Source: Sporolactobacillus kofuensis (lineage in GTDB: Bacteria > Bacillota > Bacilli > Bacillales > Sporolactobacillaceae). From it: a stretch of DNA of 64,000 bases. The translations under genes were made by a program, and so were the position numbers. The stretch lies in assembly GCF_042660205.1 (NCBI RefSeq), contig NZ_JBHSTQ010000005.1, positions 177,698 through 241,697 on the forward strand. Reading direction: 5' to 3'. This document shows positions 43,951 through 52,970 of the stretch, piece by piece (the stretch's first letter is position 1; each line of letters begins with the position of its first letter). The notes under the pieces are model-generated. The model did no database searches, had not been told where the DNA came from, and saw only the letters and a program-made list of their open reading frames with translations.

Positions 43951-44730
43951 GTGAAAAAACTTGCACTTGTACTGCTCATCGCAACATGCGGACTGATCTT
44001 TCACCCATTTTCAAGTAGTGCGGAAGATTGGTATTTCAAACCCGCAAAAAATAATCAACCGGCGACGACAGAACCAGAATATGAGGCATTGCTGAAAAAA
44101 TATGATGGCATCTATATTGGTGATTCCTCAAAAAAAGAACTCTTTCTAACCTTTGATAATGGTTATGAAGCAGGGTACACTGCAGGAATTCTTGATACGC
44201 TTAAGAAAGAACATGTCCCGGCTACTTTTTTCGTCACCGGACATTATATTTCAGATCAACCGAATATGGTAAAACGTATGGTTAAAGAAGGGCATCTTAT
44301 TGGTAACCATTCTTGGGGACATCCCGATCTATCGAAAATCAGTGATGCACGATATAAGGAAGAACTTAAGAAGCTAAAAACCCGTTATACAAAACTAACC
44401 GGTGACCAACGAATGATTTATCTGCGGCCTCCAAGAGGAACGTTTAGTGAACGGTCGCTTAAGCTGGGCAAAGATGAAGGCTATATTAGCGTATTCTGGT
44501 CGGCGGCCTATAGGGATTGGATCCGGGATGATCAGCATGGGGCAGACTATGCGTACGAACATATTATGAACCGAATCCATCCTGGAGCTATCCTTTTGCT
44601 TCATACGGTTTCTCGGGATAATGCCCAAGCATTACCACGTGTGATCCATGATCTTAAGAAGCAGGGGTATCAATTCCGAAGCCTTGATGACTTGATGGCG
44701 GAGCGGATACTTCCTTCAGTGTTATGGTAA
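43951..44730 (+). CDS. pdaA: polysaccharide deacetylase PdaA (muramic-delta-lactam synthesis)
   Basis: 259 residues with a signal peptide of about 24 residues. NodB-type motifs: ELFLTFDNGYE (catalytic Asp), HSWGHPDLS (metal His pair), YLRPPRGTFS and LLLHTVSRDN. The LTFDNGYE form and length are those of PdaA, which deacetylates N-acetylmuramic acid in spore cortex so that delta-lactam can form, a requirement for germination. GTG start at 43951 after AGGAGAGGTGA. Consistent with a spore former. A sigma-G promoter would be expected but was not assigned. Confidence 0.92.
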   Translation: MKKLALVLLIATCGLIFHPFSSSAEDWYFKPAKNNQPATTEPEYEALLKKYDGIYIGDSSKKELFLTFDNGYEAGYTAGILDTLKKEHVPATFFVTGHYISDQPNMVKRMVKEGHLIGNHSWGHPDLSKISDARYKEELKKLKTRYTKLTGDQRMIYLRPPRGTFSERSLKLGKDEGYISVFWSAAYRDWIRDDQHGADYAYEHIMNRIHPGAILLLHTVSRDNAQALPRVIHDLKKQGYQFRSLDDLMAERILPSVLW

Positions 44731-45238
44731 TCTGAGAATTTAGCTGTGCGAAACTAAATAGCAACATCTTTGGAAACCTCATTCACAAGAATTTGGTTTT
44801 CTTCTTTTTTTGAAGTCTTGCATCCCTAAAAGTGAACGCCTTAATCCCTCAGGATGAAGGTATTAAAAAAAACTCGAAAAAAGTTACGAACAGAATCCAC
44901 AGGTTTATCCACACACTTGACAAAAAAAGACAAAGTAATACAAGCTTTTCAACAGACTTATGCACACTATCCACAAAAAATAGAATAGTTGTAAACAAAA
45001 TGATACACATTTTGAATCGTTATTCTTTAAGGATTTTCATGAGTTATCCACTTATCCACAGAGTTATTGACATTTTCAGTTTAGTTGACCTCATAAATTC
45101 AGAAAAATAAATGATTTTTTATTCCATAAATCATGCATCGCTGCCTGTTAGAAAGAGCGAATGGAGTTTCCCTCATTTTTCCAAACGAAGATAAAAGTTT
45201 ATGATATGATATTGATAAAAGAGCTGGGGGCTGAATGC
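44731..45238. other. gene-free region between pdaA and recX holding a DnaA-box cluster
   Basis: About 510 bp. No protein-coding sequence I can support. Its centre holds the DnaA boxes listed separately. The stretch after them (about 45060-45135) is AT-rich, and the recX ribosome binding site (GCTGGGGGCTG) lies at the right end. Confidence 0.7.
44893..45060 (+). promoter_or_regulatory. DnaA-box cluster
   Basis: Boxes on the plus strand: TTATCCACA (44905-44913, exact), TTATGCACA (44958-44966) immediately followed by CTATCCACA (44967-44975), TTATCCACT (45044-45052) overlapping by one base TTATCCACA (45052-45060, exact). A weaker GAATCCACA is at 44893-44901. Two exact and three single-mismatch copies of the 9-mer, all in one orientation within 156 bp, is far above chance and resembles the DnaA-box clusters known outside oriC in B. 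subtilis. Confidence 0.85.
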
Positions 45239-46054
45239 ATGGCGCTGATCACCAGAATACGGACGAATGACAAAGAGCAGGGATTTTTCGATATCGAAAT
45301 TTCTGAAGATGATGAAAAGATAACAACGCTGAGTGTCCATGAAGACATTCTGGTGCGTGAAGGTTTGCGAAAGGGCTTAGAATTATCCGTTCAACAAGTA
45401 GAGGTATTAAGGAATGAAGCCTCTGGAATTCGTGCCTACAATGCAGGCATACGTTACCTTTCATATAGAATGCATAGTGTATTCGAGTTGAGAGCATATC
45501 TTGAAAAGAAACAATTTGGTGCGGAACAAGTTCATTATGCGATTCAACGGCTTGAAGAAGAAAATCTTCTGAATGACAGTGAGTTCGCTGTTTCTTTTGT
45601 TCGTACGAGAATCCAAACATCTACAAAAGGACCGCAACTGATCTATAGAGAATTGATCCAAGCCGGTGTTGCTCAAGATCTCGCAGCGCAGGCAGATGAA
45701 TTGTTTCCTCTGGATCAGCAGGTCGAACACGCAAGAAAATACTTGATCAAACAAACCTCGTCGGTAAAAAATAAAAAATCAAAAACCGAGGCACGACTTG
45801 TTCTTTCCAGATTGCTCATGCAAAGAGGCTATTCCAGAGAAATTAGCGAACAAGTCCTTAATGAAATGACTGATTTTCTGATAGAGAATGAAAAGAGTGC
45901 TTTGGTGCATCAGGCGGAAAAAGCGATGCAGAAATATAAGAAATACTCAGGCCGAGAATTTGCTTTAAAAGTAAAGAACTATCTTTATCGAAAAGGTTTT
46001 CCACTGGATGCGATTAATGCATTTATACGTGAACGGACCAGCAATGTGGAATAA
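45239..46054 (+). CDS. recX: regulatory protein RecX
   Basis: 271 residues. Modulates RecA filaments. Three-helix RecX repeats are visible: YNAGIRYLSYRMHSVFELRAYLEKK, RLEEENLLNDSEFAVSFVRTR, then TKGPQLIYRELIQAG and further repeats to the C terminus. The long form is typical of Bacilli. ATG 45239 gives the standard start MALITRI; the open frame upstream has no site. Directly downstream of the DnaA-box cluster. Convergent with yfhP. Confidence 0.92.
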   Translation: MALITRIRTNDKEQGFFDIEISEDDEKITTLSVHEDILVREGLRKGLELSVQQVEVLRNEASGIRAYNAGIRYLSYRMHSVFELRAYLEKKQFGAEQVHYAIQRLEEENLLNDSEFAVSFVRTRIQTSTKGPQLIYRELIQAGVAQDLAAQADELFPLDQQVEHARKYLIKQTSSVKNKKSKTEARLVLSRLLMQRGYSREISEQVLNEMTDFLIENEKSALVHQAEKAMQKYKKYSGREFALKVKNYLYRKGFPLDAINAFIRERTSNVE

Positions 46055-46140
46055 TATATGAAGTAAATGATTTACAAACTCGGTTTGGTCTGACCTTAGC
46101 CGGGCATGCAGAATGAGGTAAATGTGAAGCCTTCACACAA

Positions 46141-46234
46141 CGCCTCCGGAATCAAGTGCTTGCGAGACCCTGCAGACTTTTGCCTGTACGAGGGAGGCTC
46201 ACGGTGCGCCCGCGGATAGCGCGCAATCGAAGCA
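46141..46234 (+). repeat. dispersed intergenic repeat, copy C
   Basis: Contains TGCGAGACCCTGCAGA, ACGAGGGAGGCTCACGGTGC, GCCCGCGGATAGCGCGCAAT and CGAAGC, matching the right two thirds of copies A and B in order. More diverged and lacking the left block. Sits between recX and its terminator. Confidence 0.8.
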
Positions 46235-46246
46235 TAATCAATGCAA

Positions 46247-46285
46247 AATAAGGACCGGACAAAAATCGTCCGGTCCTTATTTTCA
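46247..46285. terminator. bidirectional terminator between recX and yfhP
   Basis: AATAAGGACCGGAC and GTCCGGTCCTTATTTT form a 14-bp perfect stem. A- and T-rich flanks on both sides allow use by both convergent genes. Confidence 0.92.
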
Positions 46286-46293
46286 TTGCACGA

Positions 46294-47283
46294 TCAAGAA
46301 TGGGAACGAGCAATGACTAATTTCTTACGCAACTTCTGTTCACTGAATACCCAACCTGTAAATGAGCTTTGCACGGTAAGATTCTTATCAAGCCAGACCG
46401 TTGCGGTGAATGGGTAAGTGCCTTTCGAATAGTATCTTAAATCAGTGAATTGAATAATAAATTTCCCGTTACGTTCCTTAATTGCCCAATGATATATGGG
46501 TGAAAACGAAAGAAAAGCGCGTACGTTCTTGTCTTGAACAGCAGCTTGAATCTTTGGATTATCAAAGTCAATTGGTGTACGTTCAAATCGATCAATCAGG
46601 TGTAATTTGCATCCGTTTATTTTACCCACGTAGTAATAATCATGGCTTTCTGCTGCCACGTGGTAGTGTGACCAGCGCATGGTCGGTGAGAGATAGATCT
46701 TCGTAAGCCCGGGAATGCTCCGCTTCACACTTTTGATTGTTTGTCGATGATAGATGCCGCGCAGGACATAATAAACAGCAATGATCAAGTAGATCAGACT
46801 AAAAGTGATCCCTGGATGGCCAATGGTTTGCCAAATACCAAAGCCGATTAAATGCATACTGAAAATAAAGGGATCAAATATATTAATCGTGCCCAAAGCT
46901 ACCCATTTTTCGGTGAACGGGCGAACGGCTTGAGTACCGTAAGCATTGAAAATGTCCACAAATACATGAATAGAGACGGCTAGGAATGTCCAAAGTAGTT
47001 CGTGACCATAGCTAGCACTCGGCATCAGTGCCATAATAATTGCCGTTAGCAAGAACGGCCAAAGCATCGTTGCCGGGAGTGAGTGCGTCATACCCCGGTG
47101 ATTGCGGATGTAGGTCGCGTTATCTTTTAATTTAAGAACCGTGTCAATATCAGGAATCACAGAACCTGCAACAACGCCGATTGTTACTGCTTGATACGCC
47201 AGCGGATTTTGAACGATGGCGGGATCAAGTGTCGCTAAACCAGCCAAACCAAATCCCATAACAATATGAGTCGCTGTATCCAT
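46294..47283 (-). CDS. yfhP: membrane-bound metal-dependent hydrolase-like protein YfhP (DUF457)
   Basis: 329 residues. N-terminal half polytopic with the YdjM/DUF457 pattern MDTATHIVMGFGLAGLA, GSVIPDIDTVLK, HRGMTHSLPA and HVFVDIFNAYGTQ, whose His/Asp residues suggest a membrane metal site. The C-terminal ~130 residues are soluble. Role unknown; B. subtilis YfhP is reported to affect surfactin and sporulation-associated genes only indirectly. ATG 47283 follows GGGAGGACACAGG. Divergent from mutY, as in B. subtilis. Confidence 0.9.
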   Translation of the reverse strand: MDTATHIVMGFGLAGLATLDPAIVQNPLAYQAVTIGVVAGSVIPDIDTVLKLKDNATYIRNHRGMTHSLPATMLWPFLLTAIIMALMPSASYGHELLWTFLAVSIHVFVDIFNAYGTQAVRPFTEKWVALGTINIFDPFIFSMHLIGFGIWQTIGHPGITFSLIYLIIAVYYVLRGIYHRQTIKSVKRSIPGLTKIYLSPTMRWSHYHVAAESHDYYYVGKINGCKLHLIDRFERTPIDFDNPKIQAAVQDKNVRAFLSFSPIYHWAIKERNGKFIIQFTDLRYYSKGTYPFTATVWLDKNLTVQSSFTGWVFSEQKLRKKLVIARSHS

Positions 47284-47427
47284 TGAAAACCTGTGTCCTC
47301 CCTTGATTGTTAAACTGCTTTTCGAAACCAGTTTATCTGCTTTCATTGTCACACAAAATCAAGGATAATGAAAGGGATATTTCTGGCAATGTATAGAGAG
47401 AAATGAGTGAGTGAAAGGTTGAAGCTT

Positions 47428-48504
47428 ATGGATTTACAAACAATACAGTCGTTTAATCATGATCTGCTCGATTGGTTCCACCAGGAAGGGCGGAAGTTAC
47501 CATGGAGAGAGACGTCTAATCCTTATTATATTTGGATCTCTGAAGTGATGCTTCAGCAAACACAAGTGAACACAGTTATTCCTTATTATGAACGATTTAT
47601 CAAGCAGTTTCCAACACCCTCAGCACTTGCTTCAGCTTCGGAGCAGGAAGTGCTTAAATGCTGGGAAGGTCTTGGCTATTATTCGCGCGCCCGTCATCTT
47701 CAGGAGGGTGTCCGCGAGGTCGTTGAAAAATACGACAGCACGCTTCCTGAGCGCAAAAAGGATTTGTTGTCAATTACCGGAATCGGCCCATACACTGCAG
47801 CCGCACTCCTTAGTATTGCCTTTAACGAACCAGAGCCCGCAATCGATGGCAACTTAATGCGCGTGCTGTCCCGTGTTTTTCTTATTGATGATGATATTTC
47901 AAAGCAAAAGACGAGAAAAAAATTTGAAGCCCTAGCGAGTAATTTGATCATTGAAACAGTTCCCTCAGCATTTAACCAGGCGCTTATGGATCTCGGTGCA
48001 ATGATCTGTAGGCCGAAGACAACAGAATGTACGGAATGTCCGATTCAAAATTACTGTCTTGCCTACAAAGAAGGTGTGCAGCTTGAATATCCTGTTAAGA
48101 CTGGAAAAGCCAAACTACGCACACTGAATTATGCTGTGCTTCTCATTACAGATGAACACGGACGCTATCTAATCGAACAACGACCGGAGCAAGGGTTGCT
48201 TGCCGGGATGTGGCAATTTCCTATGGTAGCTTTGGATGAGTATGCAGAACAGAGTCAAAGAGAACAGTTCATTCAATCACGAGTTGGTAAAATTGACTTT
48301 CGCCAGCAGTCCTTTACTTATACGCATCGATTCTCACATTTGATCTGGCAGCTTTCACTGTTTAAAGGGCAGATTCAGGAAGATAGACGGTTGAAAGAAA
48401 GAGAGAAATGGATGTCTTTAAATGATATGCAGCATTATCCATTTCCGGTTTCTCATCAAAAGGTAATCGAATGGGTGAAAAAAAATCGACAGGAACATAC
48501 ATAA
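47428..48504 (+). CDS. mutY: A/G-specific adenine DNA glycosylase
   Basis: Removes adenine mispaired with 8-oxoguanine. 358 residues. Catalytic Glu in WISEVMLQQTQV, helix-hairpin-helix LLSITGIGPYTAAALLSIAF, catalytic Asp in PAIDGNLMRVLSR, and a [4Fe-4S] loop CRPKTTECTECPIQNYC (C-x6-C-x2-C-x5-C). The C-terminal ~120 residues are the NUDIX-like 8-oxoG recognition domain. ATG 47428 gives the normal N terminus; a GTG seven codons upstream is possible. Confidence 0.95.
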   Translation: MDLQTIQSFNHDLLDWFHQEGRKLPWRETSNPYYIWISEVMLQQTQVNTVIPYYERFIKQFPTPSALASASEQEVLKCWEGLGYYSRARHLQEGVREVVEKYDSTLPERKKDLLSITGIGPYTAAALLSIAFNEPEPAIDGNLMRVLSRVFLIDDDISKQKTRKKFEALASNLIIETVPSAFNQALMDLGAMICRPKTTECTECPIQNYCLAYKEGVQLEYPVKTGKAKLRTLNYAVLLITDEHGRYLIEQRPEQGLLAGMWQFPMVALDEYAEQSQREQFIQSRVGKIDFRQQSFTYTHRFSHLIWQLSLFKGQIQEDRRLKEREKWMSLNDMQHYPFPVSHQKVIEWVKKNRQEHT

Positions 48505-48549
48505 TTTTTCTTGCTTTTGGCTAGATTATGTTGGTGGAGGTGATACTCA

Positions 48550-48711
48550 ATGGCTAAGAATATGAATATGAATGCGGGCACTGATGTACAACACGTGAAA
48601 AAACAAAATGCCCAGTCCAAAAACGGACAATTCAGCAATGAATTTGCTAGCGAAACCAACGCACAAGAAGTTCGTCAGCAAAACCAAAAGTCGCAGCAAA
48701 ATAAGCAGTAA
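48550..48711 (+). CDS. sspE: gamma-type small acid-soluble spore protein
   Basis: 53 residues, Asn/Gln-rich with no Trp. Two related repeats, TDVQHVKKQNAQS and NAQEVRQQNQKS, flank NEFASETNAQ, the GPR protease site of gamma-type SASPs. These proteins store amino acids in the spore core and are degraded at germination. GGAGGTGA lies eight bases before ATG 48550. Shorter than B. subtilis SspE (about 84 residues), with a single protease site. mutY then sspE matches the B. subtilis order, with fabL absent. Proof of an endospore former. Confidence 0.93.
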   Translation: MAKNMNMNAGTDVQHVKKQNAQSKNGQFSNEFASETNAQEVRQQNQKSQQNKQ

Positions 48712-48726
48712 TCACCTTTGCACGAA

Positions 48727-48764
48727 AAAAACGCTCTGTCCAGGTTATGGACAGGGCGTTTTCT
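48727..48764 (+). terminator. intrinsic terminator of sspE
   Basis: AAAACGCTCTGTCC and GGACAGGGCGTTTT form a 14-bp stem (one G-T) around AGGTTAT. Confidence 0.9.
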
Positions 48765-48842
48765 ATTTAAGTGAAAATGGTCTAGGTTTGTTAGAACTGC
48801 TCACATCAAAAAAATAAAAAAATCTGCGCTTTTCTGACAAAA

Positions 48843-48851
48843 TGGTATAAT
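48843..48851 (+). promoter_or_regulatory. extended -10 promoter of the peptide ABC operon
   Basis: TGGTATAAT is a perfect TGn extended -10 element, 28 bp before the coding start; no good -35 is seen. The ribosome binding site GGGAGGTG follows at 48863. Confidence 0.65.
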
Positions 48852-48879
48852 ATCCAATTATAGGGAGGTGAAAAAGCTA

Positions 48880-49851
48880 ATGAGCGAAGCTATTTTAAAG
48901 GTAGATGGATTGAAAACCTCTTTTTTTACAGATGATGGAGAGGTTCCAGCAGTGGATGGCATCAATTTTTCTGTAAATGAAGGAGAAATTCTCGGCATTG
49001 TCGGTGAATCCGGCTGTGGGAAAAGTGTGACCTCTCTTTCGATTATGGGACTATTGCCTTCCCCTCCTGGAAAAATCGTAGGCGGGCATATTTATTACAA
49101 AGGTGAAGACATCAGCCATGCAAAAGAGTCGAGAATGAGAAAGTTGCGTGGAAATGACATTGCGATGATTTTCCAGGAACCGATGACCTCGCTCAATCCG
49201 GTTTTTACAATTGGTGATCAATTAATAGAAGCCATTCGTTTACATAATCATCTTTCAAAGCAGGCGTTAACTGATCGAGCAGTTGAACTGTTAAAATTAG
49301 TCGGTTTGCCTCGAGCAAAAGAACTTCTTAATGAATATCCGCATGAACTCTCAGGAGGGATGCGGCAACGCGTGATGATTGCCATGGCAATGTCCTGTAA
49401 TCCAAAGGTCTTGATTGCGGATGAACCGACAACGGCCCTAGATGTAACCATTCAGGCACAAATTCTGGACTTGATGGTAAAACTGAACAAAGAGACGAAC
49501 ACCGCTATTATTATGATTACTCATGATTTAGGTGTGGTTGCACAAATGTGTAACCGAGTTGTTGTCATGTATGCGGGAAAAGTCGTTGAGGAAGGTGATG
49601 TTAAGGATATTTTTAACCATCCGAAACATCCCTACACAGAAGGGTTGATTCAATCAATTCCTGATTTGTACGGAAAGAAAGACAAGCTGTATACCATCAA
49701 AGGAAGCGTTCCAAAGCCGGGATCCATTCGTCAAGGCTGCCTGTTCGCACCTCGATGCGAATTTGTTATGGATAAATGTAAAGAGAATACGCCCGAGTTA
49801 TTGGGCGATTCTCACAAATCACGCTGTTTTCTGCATCAGGAACAGGCGTAG
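48880..49851 (+). CDS. dppD: oligopeptide/dipeptide ABC transporter ATP-binding protein (DppD/OppD type)
   Basis: 323 residues. Walker A GESGCGKS, Q-loop FQEPMTSLNPV, signature LSGGMRQRV, Walker B VLIADEPTTALD, and the C-terminal oligopeptide-specific tail with a four-Cys cluster (GCLFAPRC, MDKCKEN, SRCF). One of two ATPases that power the importer with the following gene. ATG 48880 has GGGAGGTG ten bases upstream. First gene of a five-gene operon running to 54572. Confidence 0.92.
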   Translation: MSEAILKVDGLKTSFFTDDGEVPAVDGINFSVNEGEILGIVGESGCGKSVTSLSIMGLLPSPPGKIVGGHIYYKGEDISHAKESRMRKLRGNDIAMIFQEPMTSLNPVFTIGDQLIEAIRLHNHLSKQALTDRAVELLKLVGLPRAKELLNEYPHELSGGMRQRVMIAMAMSCNPKVLIADEPTTALDVTIQAQILDLMVKLNKETNTAIIMITHDLGVVAQMCNRVVVMYAGKVVEEGDVKDIFNHPKHPYTEGLIQSIPDLYGKKDKLYTIKGSVPKPGSIRQGCLFAPRCEFVMDKCKENTPELLGDSHKSRCFLHQEQA

Positions 49852-49866
49852 AAAGGAGTTACTTCC

Positions 49867-50835
49867 ATGAGTGAACCGCTATTACAAGTTGAAAATCTCA
49901 AAAAATATTACCCTATTAAAAGTGGTGGTTTTGGAAAAGTTTCCGAGACTGTTCGGGCGGTAGATGGTGTTAGCTTTTCCGTCCAAGAAGGAGAAACACT
50001 CGGTATTGTCGGCGAATCCGGCTGTGGGAAATCGACAACTGGTCGCATGATTATGCGCTTAATTGAACCAACAGAAGGGAAAATTGTCTTTAATGGCAAG
50101 AATCTCATGGATCTTTCCAAAGGTGAGATGCGAAAAGCGAGGAAAGACATTCAAATGATCTTTCAGGATCCTTTTGCATCTCTGAATCCTCGTCACACAG
50201 TAGGACATATCATTGAAGAGCCGATGATTGTTCACAAGATGGGGGATCGTAAGCAGCGTCAGAAGCGGGTAGAAGAACTACTGGAACTTGTCGGATTGAG
50301 CGCATATCATGCCGGACGTTATCCGCATCAATTTAGTGGTGGACAGCGACAAAGAATTGGCATCGCTAGAGCCCTAGCCGTTCGCCCAAAAGTGATTATC
50401 GCCGACGAACCAGTTTCAGCTCTGGATGTTTCGGTCCAATCTCAAGTTTTGAACCTTTTGAAAGATTTGCAGAAACAGTTCAATCTTACTTATATTTTCA
50501 TTGCTCATGATCTAAGTGTTGTGCGGCATATCAGTGACCGTGTAGGCGTTATGTATCTAGGAAAGATTGTGGAACTCTCCGAAAGCGAGAATCTCTATAA
50601 CCATCCGAATCATCCATATACAAAGGCATTGCTATCCGCAGTACCCGTTCCTGATCCGGAAGTGAAAACACAACGCATTATCCTTCAAGGTGATGTACCG
50701 AGCCCTGCACACCCACCGGCTGGTTGCACGTTCCATGACCGTTGTCCGGTTGCGATGGACATTTGCTCGAAAGAACGACCGCATTTAAAGAAATTGGATG
50801 ACGGCAGAATGGTTTCTTGCCATCTTTTTCATTAA
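49867..50835 (+). CDS. dppF: oligopeptide/dipeptide ABC transporter ATP-binding protein (DppF/OppF type)
   Basis: 322 residues. N-terminal LLQVENLKKYYPI is typical of OppF/DppF; Walker A GESGCGKST, FQDPFASLNPRHTV, FSGGQRQRIGIARAL, VIIADEPVSALD, and the C-terminal CTFHDRCPVAMDIC cluster. Pairs with the preceding ATPase. AGAAAGGAGTT precedes ATG. Separated from it by 15 bp. Confidence 0.92.
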   Translation: MSEPLLQVENLKKYYPIKSGGFGKVSETVRAVDGVSFSVQEGETLGIVGESGCGKSTTGRMIMRLIEPTEGKIVFNGKNLMDLSKGEMRKARKDIQMIFQDPFASLNPRHTVGHIIEEPMIVHKMGDRKQRQKRVEELLELVGLSAYHAGRYPHQFSGGQRQRIGIARALAVRPKVIIADEPVSALDVSVQSQVLNLLKDLQKQFNLTYIFIAHDLSVVRHISDRVGVMYLGKIVELSESENLYNHPNHPYTKALLSAVPVPDPEVKTQRIILQGDVPSPAHPPAGCTFHDRCPVAMDICSKERPHLKKLDDGRMVSCHLFH

Positions 50836-50930
50836 AATAATTTATCGCCTTTGGCATGCAAAAGGCATTGGCGATGCCTGAGTTACCATCACACGAACTG
50901 CTGTGTGTCACAAGAGAGGTGAACGTATTC

Positions 50931-51935
50931 ATGTTGTATTATTCAGTAAAAAGGTTGCTTATGCTTATCCCTGTTCTCCTTGGCATGACGTTGATCGTAT
51001 TTGGAATTATTCATGCGATACCAGGTAATCCTGCTTTGACCATCCTTGGAACAAAAGCAACCCCTGAAGCTATACACAGCCTAAACAAATCGTTAGGGTT
51101 AGATAATCCTTGGTATGTTCAATACTTTTCCTATTTAAAGGATATATTGAGTGGAAATTTAGGTACATCGATTCAAACCAATTCTCCAATTTCCAGTGAA
51201 ATATGGCCACATTTGGCGGCAACCATCGAACTTTCATTCGTTGCGATGATCATCGCCGTATTTGTTGGGATTAACGCAGGTATTATTAGTGCATGGAAAC
51301 AGAATTCTTTTTTGGATTATACGGCTATGATTCTTGCACTTATTGGTGTGTCCATGCCTGTATTCTGGCTCGGCCTTCTTGAACAATGGGGCTTTTCAAT
51401 TAAGCTGCAATGGCTACCTTCGATTGGTCGAGATGATATAAGGAATAGTGTTAATCCGATTACCAACCTTTATTTGATCGATACCCTGTTGCAAGGTCGT
51501 TTTGATCAATTCTGGATGGTCATCCGGCATTTAATTCTCCCGGCGATCGCTCTCGCTACGATTCCAACAGCAATTATCGCGAGAATGACACGTTCCAGTA
51601 TGCTTGAAGTACTGAAGTCCGATTATATTCGAACAGCGAAAGCGAAAGGGCAGCGCATGATATGGATTGTCTACAAGTATGCCTTGAAAAATGCTTTTAT
51701 ACCGATTCTGACTGTTATTGGTCTTCAAACCGGATTACTTCTAGGCGGTGCAATATTGACTGAAACCATCTTTGGTTGGCCCGGTGTTGGGTTATACATT
51801 TACAATGCGATTCAATATCGTGATTATCCGGTCATTCAATCAGGAATTCTCGTCATTGCTTTCATTTTTGTTATGGTCAATTTCATTGTTGATCTGCTGT
51901 ATGGACTGTTTGATCCTCGAATTAAGTACCGTTAA
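50931..51935 (+). CDS. dppB: oligopeptide/dipeptide ABC transporter permease (DppB/OppB type)
   Basis: 334 residues, six membrane segments. N-terminal VKRLLMLIPVLLGMTLIVFG is the DppB hallmark, and the EAA loop is RTAKAKGQRMIWIVYKYALKNA. AGAGGTGA stands eight bases before ATG 50931; the frame is open further upstream without support. ATPases first and permeases second is a common Bacilli order. Confidence 0.92.
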   Translation: MLYYSVKRLLMLIPVLLGMTLIVFGIIHAIPGNPALTILGTKATPEAIHSLNKSLGLDNPWYVQYFSYLKDILSGNLGTSIQTNSPISSEIWPHLAATIELSFVAMIIAVFVGINAGIISAWKQNSFLDYTAMILALIGVSMPVFWLGLLEQWGFSIKLQWLPSIGRDDIRNSVNPITNLYLIDTLLQGRFDQFWMVIRHLILPAIALATIPTAIIARMTRSSMLEVLKSDYIRTAKAKGQRMIWIVYKYALKNAFIPILTVIGLQTGLLLGGAILTETIFGWPGVGLYIYNAIQYRDYPVIQSGILVIAFIFVMVNFIVDLLYGLFDPRIKYR

Positions 51936-51962
51936 AAACACATAGGAAAGAAGGGGTGAAGG

Positions 51963-52862
51963 ATGTCACAAGCAACTCAGGCCAAACCTGAGCAATACAT
52001 TGTGAAAGACAAAAGCCCGATGATCATGGCGATCAACGATTTTTGGAAGGCATTTAGAAAAAATAAGCCTGCCATAGCGGGAAGCATTATTGTGGCTTTC
52101 TTCGTTCTTCTGGCAATCTTTGCGAACTTCATAACTCCGCAAGGTATTAATGACCAGAATATTGGAATAAGGCTCCAACCCCCGTCGGCTGCTCATTGGT
52201 TTGGTACCGACGATTTTGGTCGCGATATCTTCAGCAGAATCATATTTGGCGCACGCCTTTCACTGCGTGTTGGATTTTTGGCAGTAATCGGATCAATCAT
52301 CGTTGGCACCTTTCTCGGTGTGATTGCCGGTTACTTCGGCAAATTTCTGGATGTACTGATCTCACGTGCATTTGATATCTTGCTCGCCTTCCCGAGTATC
52401 TTGCTCTCGATCGCGATTGTTGCGATTCTCGGACCATCATTGAACAATGCACTCGTTGCGATCGCCATCGTTAATGTGCCTGTGTTCGGCCGTCTGGTTC
52501 GATCAAGAGTACTCACGGTTAAAGAAGAGGAATATGTCGTGGCCGCGCGTTCAATCGGTATGGGGGATATGCGCATTATTTTTCATCACGTCCTACCCAA
52601 TAGTTTTGCTCCGATTATTGTTCAAGGGACTCTAAATATTGCGACAGCAATTCTTGATGCCGCAGGACTGGGTTTTCTTGGTATGGGTGCACAGGCACCG
52701 CTTCCAGAGTGGGGCAAGATGCTCTCTGACTCTAGGGAATATATTCAGAATGCCCCATGGACTGTATTGTTTCCCGGACTAGCTATTGTACTCGTTGTCG
52801 TTGGGTTTAATCTCATCGGTGATGGCCTTCGTGATGCACTGGATCCACGGATGAAAAATTAA
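51963..52862 (+). CDS. dppC: oligopeptide/dipeptide ABC transporter permease (DppC/OppC type)
   Basis: 299 residues. DppC features: FRKNKPAIAGSIIVAFFVLLAIF at the first membrane segment, HWFGTDDFGRDIFSRIIFGARLSL, and the EAA loop VAARSIGMGDMRIIFHHVLPN. Forms the channel with DppB. AAGGGGTGAAGG precedes ATG 51963. Confidence 0.92.
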   Translation: MSQATQAKPEQYIVKDKSPMIMAINDFWKAFRKNKPAIAGSIIVAFFVLLAIFANFITPQGINDQNIGIRLQPPSAAHWFGTDDFGRDIFSRIIFGARLSLRVGFLAVIGSIIVGTFLGVIAGYFGKFLDVLISRAFDILLAFPSILLSIAIVAILGPSLNNALVAIAIVNVPVFGRLVRSRVLTVKEEEYVVAARSIGMGDMRIIFHHVLPNSFAPIIVQGTLNIATAILDAAGLGFLGMGAQAPLPEWGKMLSDSREYIQNAPWTVLFPGLAIVLVVVGFNLIGDGLRDALDPRMKN

Positions 52863-52970
52863 TAAATCTAGTATTCTTAATTTTCTCGTTAGTCAGTTGT
52901 CTGTGTGGAAAATAAGAGGTACAATGGTAAAGATTTACTAGACAGACATAAGAATGTAAGGGGGATATTT

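Noticed and set aside
44832..45110. Open frame of 92 codons through the DnaA-box region
   Set aside because: Its codons are dictated by the repeated DnaA boxes and AT-rich DNA, it has no ribosome binding site, and the product resembles no protein family.
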